Under the pieces are notes generated by a model, which searched no databases, had not been told where the DNA came from, and saw nothing but the letters and a program-made list of their open reading frames with translations. Positions 12,216-19,468 of a stretch of 21,495 nucleotides of DNA are shown here, one piece after another; the stretch's first letter is position 1; the number at the start of each line of letters is the position of its first letter. The DNA is taken from positions 1 to 21,495 of the IMG/VR virus record IMGVR_UViG_3300028738_000082; one strand, given 5' to 3'. The DNA comes from a virus. A program made the position numbers and the translations under genes.

Positions 12216-13803
12216 CATCCATGTAGTCAGGAGAATATCCGAATCTATCCTTAAATTCGTCTTTTGATTTATAGTAAAATTTATTTCCTTTCATTGTTCT
12301 GCGAAATTCATCGGACTCCTCTATAAAGATATTAAGTATTTCCTTGCCGCTCTTCTTCTTGCCATGAGGAAATAATCTATCTTTATCAACTACACATGAT
12401 ATTTGGCCAGTTTCAAGCATATATTGAGCCTTTCCCATTAATTGTGACCTAACGTTATAGTACAATTCCATCGTTACTGCATTGCCTGCCTCATCGTACT
12501 CTTGTATGGGTCGCATATTCGATGTTATTGGTCTACCATCCGTATAACCTTTAAGGTAAAAGCCAATCCCAGTCGCATCGAATGACATATTTTGAATTGG
12601 CACTTTATAATTATTAAGCGTTGCTTTTATCCATAATTCCAATTCTTTAGGATCTCCCTCAAAGTTTTCGACAGCAATTATAGTCAACTCTTTCCATATA
12701 AATAAAACGCAATTATCACCACCTCCTGCAACATCTAATGATGCATACATCGTTTCGCCCGGCTTATACGGATTAGTCCATATATCTTTTACCATTTGGC
12801 GAGATACCATTGCCATTCCTTCAGTTTCGGCATTCCAATCTTCATCAAATAATTTTCTAGTTTCCGTATCCCCAAGATTAAAGATGTTTGCTGCGTGTTT
12901 CCCTTTCGTAGCAGATAATAATACCATGTTTTCGGACATCTTACAAGGTCTGAATGTAATGCTCATTACAAAATCTTCGGCTACCATACCTTTTGCTTTT
13001 AAATCCTCTGGCACTATGATGTGAGCCTTTTGCATAACTTCTTCTCTTGTGTCTCCCCATATTATATCCTTAACCGAGTCCCCACCGATTTTCGCATAAC
13101 GAACCTTTTCTATCCTCTCAGGGATTACACGTCCATTTTCGTCAATCCACCAGTCAATCAACTGACGAGTAAAGTGGTGTGAATTGGTGTTAAATGTCAT
13201 TATAAATTTTGGCGGTACTTTTGAGCTATCACGATTTCGACTTAATAGGTAGTTTATAATTTTCCAATCATGGTCTGTCGCTTCATCTATAAATATGGCT
13301 GAGTTTTGAAAGTTCTTGAATTTTTCTTGTGCATCGAAATAACCCTTTTCTGTCTCTGCCGAAAAATTAGCGTGAGTAAAAGTAACCGATGTTCCCCATA
13401 TCGGCCATGAGAAAGTAGGGTTATCGCTGCCTGTAAATTCTGACCCGCCAAAATCAAAAACTCTTTTAGCATCGTCTATAATTGTTCCAGAACCGCCCTT
13501 AGTTGCTATAAGTTGTTTTTTTACAATAAGACAACCATATCCCTTTCTGTGAATACCATCCAATGCTTTTAATAGGAGCCCCAAGGTTTTACCCCCACCT
13601 GGCTGCCCACCCAGTAGTATAATGTCGGCAGGAGAGGTGAACATAAATTCCTGCAATCCCTCTTGTGGAATATAGTCTACATTATCTCTGACTTCAACTC
13701 CATTGACAAAAACCTTACCCGCTTTTTGTACAGTACCTTTTTCTCGTATTACCTTCGGATATAACTCCGGCCACTCAGCAAACTTATTTTTCAGAATTAT
13801 CAT
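12112..13803 (-). CDS. terL: Terminase large subunit
   Basis: 563 residues from the ATG at 13803 (MIILKNKFAEWPELYP). A frame extending to 13872 would run through the promoter, so it is rejected. The N-terminal ATPase has Walker A GGQPGGGKT at 65-73 and Walker B AIFIDEAT at 169-176, followed by a coupling-like TFNTNS. The C-terminal RNase H-like nuclease has ASLDVAGGGDNC as the first acidic motif, MSFDATGIG as the second, and YSPDYMDALIYR as the last. Length is usual. The enzyme translocates DNA into the prohead and cuts concatemers. It is unusual in being transcribed opposite to the portal and capsid genes. Its 3' end exists in a second, broken copy at 11383-11486. No small terminase gene is recognisable. 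Confidence 0.92.
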   Translation of the reverse strand: MIILKNKFAEWPELYPKVIREKGTVQKAGKVFVNGVEVRDNVDYIPQEGLQEFMFTSPADIILLGGQPGGGKTLGLLLKALDGIHRKGYGCLIVKKQLIATKGGSGTIIDDAKRVFDFGGSEFTGSDNPTFSWPIWGTSVTFTHANFSAETEKGYFDAQEKFKNFQNSAIFIDEATDHDWKIINYLLSRNRDSSKVPPKFIMTFNTNSHHFTRQLIDWWIDENGRVIPERIEKVRYAKIGGDSVKDIIWGDTREEVMQKAHIIVPEDLKAKGMVAEDFVMSITFRPCKMSENMVLLSATKGKHAANIFNLGDTETRKLFDEDWNAETEGMAMVSRQMVKDIWTNPYKPGETMYASLDVAGGGDNCVLFIWKELTIIAVENFEGDPKELELWIKATLNNYKVPIQNMSFDATGIGFYLKGYTDGRPITSNMRPIQEYDEAGNAVTMELYYNVRSQLMGKAQYMLETGQISCVVDKDRLFPHGKKKSGKEILNIFIEESDEFRRTMKGNKFYYKSKDEFKDRFGYSPDYMDALIYRMIFVLDGKARKEIEVEFTESDYAGLYSGW

Positions 13804-13820
13804 AAATAAGAAATTTTCTA

Positions 13821-13828
13821 CAAATATA
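13821..13828 (-). promoter_or_regulatory. Candidate terminase promoter (-7 box)
   Basis: On the minus strand 13828-13821 reads TATATTTG (TAnnTTTG), 18 nt before the terminase ATG at 13803. No TTTG is at the expected -33 distance. It faces the capsid promoter with overlapping upstream DNA. Confidence 0.5.
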
Positions 13829-13836
13829 ATACAAAA

Positions 13837-13868
13837 TTTGCAGATACATATTTTTTGCAATATATTTG
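13837..13868 (+). promoter_or_regulatory. Consensus promoter of the capsid-tail operon
   Basis: TTTG at 13837-13840, 20 nt, then TATATTTG at 13861-13868: full match to the Bacteroidetes consensus and the same spacing as the two promoters near the large RNA. Predicted start is about 13874, giving a leader of about 50 nt. Confidence 0.75.
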
Positions 13869-13925
13869 CCACCTATAATACCACGAAACACGTAGTATGC
13901 TCAAATTAAACTAAATAGAAACCCT

Positions 13926-14624
13926 ATGAAGTTCACCGCTTTAAACGCCAAGGAAAGCATCCTTGCAAAATTGGGAAGCACCCGAAAACTTAGTGACCGA
14001 AGTATTGATGAAATGATTGTAAATGCGATGGCATTTGCTAGTGAAGAAACAGAGTTAGCAGACTTTTTAAAGAATGCAGAACCGATGTTTGTAACCGCTA
14101 ATGGAAATCTTATCAAAGAACAATCAGATTTTGTCAAAGATTGGGAAACTAAAAACCCGAAACCAGCAACACCGGCAGCAGTCCTACCAGTAACACCTAC
14201 AGGCGGATTAACAGCCGAACAGGTAGCAGCAATTGTAACTAAGTCACTTGAACCATTTGCATCAAAGCTTGGCGAAATTGATACACAGCGTACAACTGAA
14301 TCTATTTTTACTCAGGCGCAAAAAGCATTTCTTGGCACAAACAAGCTTGATGAAACAAACGAGCGTGTAAAGCTTATTAAGGAACGTGTTTTTTCAACGG
14401 TGAAAGCTACTATCGGGAAGGATTCAAAAGTGGAAGATATTACCGCTACCATGAAATCCGAATTTGATGATTTGGTGAAAATTGCAGGAGTTGATACTCC
14501 TTACATTCCAGCCGAAGCATCAGGAGGACACGGAAACGCGGATGATGCCCAATTTGCAGGAGCAATTAAAACGCTCCAAGGGTTAGGCAAACTTCCTACA
14601 CTAGAACCCGCAAAAACAAATTAG
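13926..14624 (+). CDS. Putative scaffolding / capsid assembly protein
   Basis: 232 residues, acidic and Ala/Lys/Thr-rich, with a flexible Pro-rich linker (NPKPATPAAVLPVTPTGG) at about 75-92 separating an N-terminal helical part from a long helical C-terminal half (EQVAAIVTKSLEPFASKLGEI). It is immediately upstream of a decoration-like protein and the major capsid protein, the usual place for a scaffold. No protease triad is visible. The assignment rests on position and composition, not on a sequence motif. A structural capsid accessory protein is the alternative. Confidence 0.5.
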   Translation: MKFTALNAKESILAKLGSTRKLSDRSIDEMIVNAMAFASEETELADFLKNAEPMFVTANGNLIKEQSDFVKDWETKNPKPATPAAVLPVTPTGGLTAEQVAAIVTKSLEPFASKLGEIDTQRTTESIFTQAQKAFLGTNKLDETNERVKLIKERVFSTVKATIGKDSKVEDITATMKSEFDDLVKIAGVDTPYIPAEASGGHGNADDAQFAGAIKTLQGLGKLPTLEPAKTN

Positions 14625-14649
14625 TATTAACTTAACAAATTAACAAAAC

Positions 14650-15297
14650 ATGGGCTTTTTAAATCTAGGAGGTTTTGATGTAAACGCATCTGCCTCTCAA
14701 TCATTCGGTGGGTTTATCCCCATATGGATGGCACAGGAAGATATAGGCGTTTTACCAGGTGGAGGTCAGCTTGCAGCCGAATATCTGGTTGCGAATACTA
14801 TAATTCCAGCAGGAACACCTATTTACCAGGCATCCATTGGTGGAGTACAAATTCCGCTTGAAGTTTTTGAACTTACTGCTGATGTTTCTACTGCCGATAC
14901 TAATATTACCATTAAAAAAGGTAATCTTGGAACAGTACCAACATCCAGTCATATATTTATGGTAGCACCCGCATCAGGTATAACTGGTAAAGCTGCTGTA
15001 AATACAGCCGTTGCTATCAACGCATCGGGTTACTACGATGTAAGTATTTCTGCAAATGCAATTGGAGCTGCAACTGCCGGTGATTATCTGGTATTTGGCG
15101 CATCTGCTAATGCTGCTGCTATTATGAAAGCACCCGCAAATGGGCTACTTTTGCATGATTGTGTTATTGGTATAGGAGCTATCGCAGCACACCTTACGAT
15201 TGTATGGGATGGTGAAGTATTGGAAGATCGTATTCCAACAGTTCCCGCAAACATCAAGGCTCTATTGCATGATATCAAATTCATTAAAGAACTATAG
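14650..15297 (+). CDS. Head fibre / capsid decoration-like protein
   Basis: 215 residues, low in charge and rich in Ala/Gly/Ile/Thr, mostly beta. It starts MGFLNLGGFDVNASASQSFG and ends with WDGEVLEDRIPTVPANIKAL followed by a LLHDIKFIKEL tail. This opening and ending resemble proteins annotated as head fibre (phi29 gp8.5-like) just before the capsid gene in Bacteroidetes phages; that comparison is from memory. It probably binds the outer capsid surface. Its stop is 2 nt before the capsid start, so the two are coupled. Confidence 0.55.
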   Translation: MGFLNLGGFDVNASASQSFGGFIPIWMAQEDIGVLPGGGQLAAEYLVANTIIPAGTPIYQASIGGVQIPLEVFELTADVSTADTNITIKKGNLGTVPTSSHIFMVAPASGITGKAAVNTAVAINASGYYDVSISANAIGAATAGDYLVFGASANAAAIMKAPANGLLLHDCVIGIGAIAAHLTIVWDGEVLEDRIPTVPANIKALLHDIKFIKEL

Positions 15298-15299
15298 CC

Positions 15300-16490
15300 A
15301 TGAATACTTACCCAACCGCAACATACGACTTATTGGCTGGCGCACTAGGTGTGAACAGCGCATATAAACTCCAAGGTTTCTTGGATACTGTGATGGCAAG
15401 CAAATACAATTCCGCACAATGGGATGGTTTTAGTTTTGCTCCGGCAATGCAACTCGATTTTACTTACGAGCAAATTCAGAAAGAGTTGAATCTTTATAAA
15501 ATGGCAACTTACGTGTCTAACGATGCCGATGCTATTCCTGATGGAACAAAGGGATTTACCCTATCAACAGGTAAAATTCCTCGTCAGAAAAAAGTTCAAT
15601 TTTACGATGAAGATTCTTGGCGTAAACAAGCAATTCTTAATCAAATGTATGGTGCTGCGGCTGATTCCGCATTATCAAACGCACTTGCTGAATTGTTCAA
15701 TAGAGTTGATTATTTGATTGGTGGTCATACAATGGCTATCACTTATCAACGTCACCAAATGGTATCTGCTCATCAATTGGAACTTACCAATACAAACAAC
15801 CCTCGTGGTATTAAAGATGTTTTCTCTGCTAACGTACCTGCTGCCAATATAACTACGTTAACAAGCACTAAACGTTGGTTTACTACCAATACGAGTGGAG
15901 TATATACAGTAGACGGTGCTGCAAGTAATCCAATTCAGGACTTGACAGATATGATTTATACTGCTGAACTGAAAGGTATTACTGCTAAACACTTTGAAAT
16001 TGACCGCTTATATGCCCGTCAAATTGCCAATCATCCAAAGATTATTGCTGCAATCGGCGCATATTTGTATCCAATGTCAGAAACAGTTTCGCAAGCAGCC
16101 GCTACCGGTTTAATTCAACTTGAAAAGAGAATGCAGATTCTTGGAGAAATCTTAGGATGCCCATTCACTTTGATTGACAGTATTGTAAACACTGAAAAGA
16201 CGGTGAAAACGAATAATGTGTTGACACTGGAAGATACTCAAATCCGGTCATTTGCAGATAACGTTATCGTTCTTGTACCAGATGGACAATTGGGAGAAAT
16301 TTTAGCTGTTCAGCCTTTTGCTGCTACAGGTGCATTATCAACCGCTTCTTATTACGGTGGTAGATTACTGATGACTGTAACCGCTGATCCTAAACGCAAG
16401 ATTCAACAGTTTGATACGGAAATGACTACTTTGTTAGTTCCTGACAAACCAAAATTCATGTGGTACTTACACCCTTACGCATCGGCTTAA
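15300..16490 (+). CDS. Major capsid protein
   Basis: 396 residues beginning MNTYPTATYDLLAGALGVNS, then a long arm-like region (LNLYKMATYVSNDADAIPDG) and a shell domain including PRQKKVQFYDEDSWRKQAIL. The C-terminal half carries LYARQIANHPKIIAAIGAYL, and VTADPKRKIQQFDTEM lies near the end. This matches the major capsid proteins I recognise from Bacteroides siphoviruses (LLAGALGVNSAYKLQ and PAMQLDFT are shared phrases). It is presumably HK97-fold and assembles the icosahedral shell around the scaffold. No N-terminal delta domain with an obvious cleavage site is seen. It sits between the decoration-like and adaptor genes in canonical order. Confidence 0.85.
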   Translation: MNTYPTATYDLLAGALGVNSAYKLQGFLDTVMASKYNSAQWDGFSFAPAMQLDFTYEQIQKELNLYKMATYVSNDADAIPDGTKGFTLSTGKIPRQKKVQFYDEDSWRKQAILNQMYGAAADSALSNALAELFNRVDYLIGGHTMAITYQRHQMVSAHQLELTNTNNPRGIKDVFSANVPAANITTLTSTKRWFTTNTSGVYTVDGAASNPIQDLTDMIYTAELKGITAKHFEIDRLYARQIANHPKIIAAIGAYLYPMSETVSQAAATGLIQLEKRMQILGEILGCPFTLIDSIVNTEKTVKTNNVLTLEDTQIRSFADNVIVLVPDGQLGEILAVQPFAATGALSTASYYGGRLLMTVTADPKRKIQQFDTEMTTLLVPDKPKFMWYLHPYASA

Positions 16491-16493
16491 CCT

Positions 16494-16844
16494 ATGACAA
16501 TCAACCAATATCTACAGGCAACTCTCACTAATTTCACTTTTTCAGACGTTTTTATTGAAAAAGCATTACTGAAATATGGAATTACAAGTGGCGCAGATGC
16601 CGCAGATATTGGTGAACGGGAAAGGGATTTAAGCGAGGCAGAAATGTGGGATGCTGCTGCCGGATTTATTTCTGGCGGCGGTGGATTGGTAAAGATTGAT
16701 AACAGGAGTGTTGGAAATTCTTCTTTTTCTGCAACTCAAAGCGACCGTGCTGCTTGGCGTAGTAAGGCGGATGCATTGAGAGCTAAATGGGGAGAAGTTT
16801 CAGTAGATAGTGGAATTATTTATGATGCATCTAACTTATGGTAA
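16494..16844 (+). CDS. Head-tail adaptor (DUF6706-like)
   Basis: 116 residues, mainly helical, with a start (MTINQYLQATLTNFTFSD) and centre (GERERDLSEAEMWDAAAGF) resembling the small helical adaptor proteins found straight after the capsid gene in Bacteroidetes phages. Such proteins form a dodecameric ring under the portal. The last residues overlap the next gene by 7 nt. The DUF6706 link is from memory and not certain. Confidence 0.6.
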   Translation: MTINQYLQATLTNFTFSDVFIEKALLKYGITSGADAADIGERERDLSEAEMWDAAAGFISGGGGLVKIDNRSVGNSSFSATQSDRAAWRSKADALRAKWGEVSVDSGIIYDASNLW

Positions 16845-17185
16845 TAGATAGCTCTATATTCTATCCTGACACTTGCGTAATATCAAGGTTCGATGGATCA
16901 ATCAATGCAAGTACTGGAGACGAAATTCCTACTTCTGTGTATTCAGGAATATGTGGGTTTAATTTAAATCATACCGGAGATACTGCATTGAATGGATTAG
17001 AATACACAAGTGCCCCAAAAATAATCATACCGACCTACGATGTACTATTCAAGGTTAACGATACCGTTATTGTAACTTGTTGGTCAGGGAGGATTATTAA
17101 GGGGACACTTAAAAATTATGATCCGTGCAATTATCCGGGAATGACAGGTGCAACAATTTGGTTGAAACAAGGACAAGATGAGTAA
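16838..17185 (+). CDS. Head closure / stopper protein
   Basis: 115 residues, nearly all beta, with a small-barrel look (FYPDTCVISRFDGSINASTG, PTYDVLFKVNDTVIV, GRIIKGTLKNYDP). Size, composition and its place between the adaptor and gp10-like genes match gp16 (SPP1)/head-closure proteins, which plug the portal channel until tail attachment. It overlaps both neighbours slightly. No stronger motif is available. Confidence 0.6.
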   Translation: MVIDSSIFYPDTCVISRFDGSINASTGDEIPTSVYSGICGFNLNHTGDTALNGLEYTSAPKIIIPTYDVLFKVNDTVIVTCWSGRIIKGTLKNYDPCNYPGMTGATIWLKQGQDE

Positions 17186-17618
17186 ATTTTCTGCACAAAA
17201 TGCATCTATTGTCGGTTCTAAAATGAACGGAGGTGGTTACTTTGCCAACATCCAGAAACTTCGATTAGTAGCCGATGAAATAATGCAAATTGGCAGAGAG
17301 TCGATACCTTACGATACTGGAAATTTAATGGACAGTACGGGAATTGGAATTTATATAGATGGAGTCTTAATTGATTTCAGATATGAAAACCAAGCCAATG
17401 TACCGCAAACATTTCATGGACAAGTAGTATGGGGAAAAGACAAACTTGACAAAGCATTAACTCTTGGAGCATCTATTTATAATACTGGCGTTTGGATAGT
17501 GCTGTTTTCTACAGTTCCTTATGCAATATATCAGGATAGATTAAGTGGGTTCTTTACAGACGTAATGAAATCAAATATGAAATACCTTGTTTTATCTCAA
17601 TTTAAAACGAAATTATGA
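17178..17618 (+). CDS. HK97 gp10-like head-tail connector protein
   Basis: 146 residues. The typical gp10 signature is present: an early helix (QKLRLVADEIMQIGRE), then SIPYDTGNLMDSTGIGIY, where PxDTGxL is characteristic, and later VPYAIYQDRLSGFF near the C-terminus. Proteins of this family join the tail to the head or complete the tail. It overlaps the stopper gene by 8 nt and the tail terminator gene by 4 nt. Confidence 0.75.
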   Translation: MSKFSAQNASIVGSKMNGGGYFANIQKLRLVADEIMQIGRESIPYDTGNLMDSTGIGIYIDGVLIDFRYENQANVPQTFHGQVVWGKDKLDKALTLGASIYNTGVWIVLFSTVPYAIYQDRLSGFFTDVMKSNMKYLVLSQFKTKL

Positions 17619-18040
17619 GCGCAGTTCCATTAAATATAGATGTATCAACTCCACTAAGAACCTTGATGGCTTCTGCCGGTGCTGATTGTTCGATTTATGT
17701 AAATGGCGGATTACCTAGTTCTGGATTGCCTGCTTCGTTTATCTTAATTGAGCCAAACGGAGGAATTAAAACCAACGCTAGTAAATTCGGAAATGCATTC
17801 TGCGTTTTATCAGTTTCGATTTATGTTGCATTACTGTCGAATGGCGCAGTTAACCCGACCAAAGAAGATATACTTCTTGGCAAATTTCAATCACTGTTTC
17901 AGTCCGTAATAAAAACCACAGTGGGGTCAAATCATTTTACCTATGAACTTTCGGCAAATCCAATGATGTATTCAGGGAAAAGTCTAATTTCAGGGTACTC
18001 AACAAAAATATTAAACGTAAATTGTTTTATAAACTATTAA
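17615..18040 (+). CDS. Tail terminator-like protein
   Basis: 141 residues, starting MSAVPLNIDVSTPLRTLMAS. The core is alternating beta strands and helices (SFILIEPNGGIKTN, FCVLSVSIYVALLSNGAV), with strands reappearing at the C-terminus (YSTKILNVNCFINY). Size and position between the gp10-like gene and the tail-tube gene are those of gpU/gp17-type terminators, which cap the tail tube and form its interface with the head. Sequence alone does not prove it. Confidence 0.6.
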   Translation: MSAVPLNIDVSTPLRTLMASAGADCSIYVNGGLPSSGLPASFILIEPNGGIKTNASKFGNAFCVLSVSIYVALLSNGAVNPTKEDILLGKFQSLFQSVIKTTVGSNHFTYELSANPMMYSGKSLISGYSTKILNVNCFINY

Positions 18041-18052
18041 AAAATTAAAATT

Positions 18053-18649
18053 ATGGCTAATACAATTGGATATTTTCATACGACGCTCGACGCTATCTTC
18101 AACGGAGTAGGCGATGTAGTAACGTTTGATACCGTAATAGATGCATCTTATGGTGCATTATCACTCTCCGGTCTTGCCAATGGTAAATCGTTGGGAAATT
18201 TGTATAACGGAACTGCAAAATATACCGGTTCTGCTCCGACTATCACTAATTTGAAGAACGAGCAAGGCGCGGCTGTTTACAGTTACCCAGAAGATGGAAC
18301 ATTTTCTTTTGAAGTTGTTGTCATGGGATTGAATACTGAAAATGTTGTTAAGTTCTTAAAAGGTGCAACTGTTACATCTTCGGATTCTTCTATTTCTTGG
18401 CAGGGTGCAGGTGCTGTTCATACAGGTTTTGGAGATGCTGTTGCATCTCAATTCATGCCAGTTTCTTGGCTTAACCGAGAAAAAACTATGGCAGTTACAT
18501 TCCCTAAAGCACTTGTTGTTGCTACTCCGATAGATCAAGAAAAAGGTATTGGACTGAAATTGACATTTACTGCTCAGTTGATTCCAAAAACTGCAACGAT
18601 GAACACGTTCATTATCTCTTCCGGAGTTACTGTGAATTATACTGCATAA
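18053..18649 (+). CDS. Major tail (tube) protein
   Basis: 198 residues, almost entirely beta with many Gly/Ser/Thr/Val. It opens MANTIGYFHTTLDAIFNG and contains YPEDGTFSFEVVVMGLN and an extended loop region around SQFMPVSWLNREKTMAVTF; the C-terminus is TMNTFIISSGVTVNYTA. It directly precedes the terminator and the chaperone/tape-measure genes, the standard position. The subunits stack as hexameric rings to form the siphovirus tail tube. Confidence 0.7.
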   Translation: MANTIGYFHTTLDAIFNGVGDVVTFDTVIDASYGALSLSGLANGKSLGNLYNGTAKYTGSAPTITNLKNEQGAAVYSYPEDGTFSFEVVVMGLNTENVVKFLKGATVTSSDSSISWQGAGAVHTGFGDAVASQFMPVSWLNREKTMAVTFPKALVVATPIDQEKGIGLKLTFTAQLIPKTATMNTFIISSGVTVNYTA

Positions 18650-18670
18650 CTTCCAGTAAAAACCAAAGTA

Positions 18671-18709
18671 AAAGCAGGGTGGGCGGTTTAACCTACTCTG
18701 CTTTTTTTT
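18671..18709 (+). terminator. Terminator after the tail-tube gene
   Basis: AAAGCAG (18671-18677) pairs with CTGCTTT (18698-18704). A partly paired GG..CC interior and a run of eight T follow. Placed after the most abundant tail gene, it probably lowers expression of the genes downstream. Confidence 0.75.
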
Positions 18710-18735
18710 ATTGAACTAAAACCACCCAAAAAAAT

Positions 18736-19203
18736 ATGGCGACCACTAAAGACAATTTACTATTACAGCAAATAGAAAATAATGACCTAGTCATTACATC
18801 TCTAGGAAGCAAAAAGATTAAGATCCGCAGGCTTGGAAATTCCATTGCTGCAAGGTTTGATAAATATACAGCGGAGGCTGAAATATCATATACAGAAAAT
18901 GGACTTCTGATAAATATGTCCAACAACAGAAAGTTAGTTCCTAAATGCGTATCGTTACTAATATTACACGGATGGTTGAAGGTGCATTTATTCCATTGGA
19001 TTTATTGGAGATACTTAGATATAAAATATACCCAGAAAGAACTAGGAGAGCCATTAAAAGGAGGACTTAGCATGGGGGAGTACAATGGCTTGTTGACCAA
19101 TTTGGTTTGCCTTCAGGACAACAGCCAGATAATCCAAAGAGCGACGAAGGGGCTTATCAGGAATACAGTTCTCGCACAAAACTCGGAAGCAGAAACCAAA
19201 TAA
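18736..19203 (+). CDS. Tail assembly chaperone, upstream frame (gpG-like)
   Basis: 155 residues starting MATTKDNLLLQQIENND. The helical, hydrophobic centre, CVSLLILHGWLKVHLFHWIYWRYL followed by an acidic turn, resembles a phrase I know from Bacteroides tail chaperones (roughly LMLLN...K..LFYWIYWRWLY..); the stretch quoted here spans residues about 76-100. It lies between the tail-tube and tape-measure genes, like lambda G. The protein binds the tape measure during tail assembly. Its last 43 codons overlap a second open frame by a -1 shift; see the next two entries. Confidence 0.65.
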   Translation: MATTKDNLLLQQIENNDLVITSLGSKKIKIRRLGNSIAARFDKYTAEAEISYTENGLLINMSNNRKLVPKCVSLLILHGWLKVHLFHWIYWRYLDIKYTQKELGEPLKGGLSMGEYNGLLTNLVCLQDNSQIIQRATKGLIRNTVLAQNSEAETK

Positions 19204-19466
19204 TAATCGAGTTATACGGAGCAATAACCCCTTATACGGTTTATAGATACTGGTGGGTCGATAGTATCGCAAAACAGACTATCATGCTCTTGGATAAATC
19301 CGGCTTACGCAAAAAAGGGTCAATTCCACCGGACCCATCAAAACAGGTGGAGCAATTAAGTCAAGAACAAGTAACAAACGTTCTTGCATCATTTGGAATT
19401 GGTACACAAGCCGAAACCGAAGAACAGAAAGTTGAACGGATAAGAAACAAATTTAATAACGAATAG
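19071..19466 (+). CDS. Tail assembly chaperone, downstream -1 frame (GT-like extension)
   Basis: This frame is open from 19071, just after a stop at 19068-19070, to the stop at 19464-19466. It contains no ATG or GTG in its first 200 nt; the only early alternative start is TTG at 19107, without a ribosome binding site. It is thus best explained as the -1 frameshift extension of the gene before it, giving a fusion of about 243 residues. It carries VQWLVDQFGLPSGQQPDNPK, then NQIIIELYGAITPYTVYRYW, and an acidic charged tail. This mirrors lambda G/GT. The exact junction is inferred. Confidence 0.6.
   Translation, partial: HGGVQWLVDQFGLPSGQQPDNPKSDEGAYQEYSSRTKLGSRNQIIIELYGAITPYTVYRYWWVDSIAKQTIMLLDKSGLRKKGSIPPDPSKQVEQLSQEQVTNVLASFGIGTQAETEEQKVERIRNKFNNE
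19074..19080 (+). promoter_or_regulatory. Candidate -1 frameshift site GGGGGAG
   Basis: In the zero frame it reads G-GGG-GAG. It is the only heptamer between 19071 and the stop at 19201 where both tRNAs could plausibly re-pair after slipping back one base. It sits right at the start of the -1 open window. It is weaker than the classical GGGAAAG. Confidence 0.45.
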
Positions 19467-19468
19467 TT

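Noticed and set aside
13804-13872. A 23-residue N-terminal extension of the terminase
   Set aside because: It reads through the divergent promoter region, is Cys/Phe-rich unlike the protein, and would precede the predicted transcription start; the ATG at 13803 fits terminase length.
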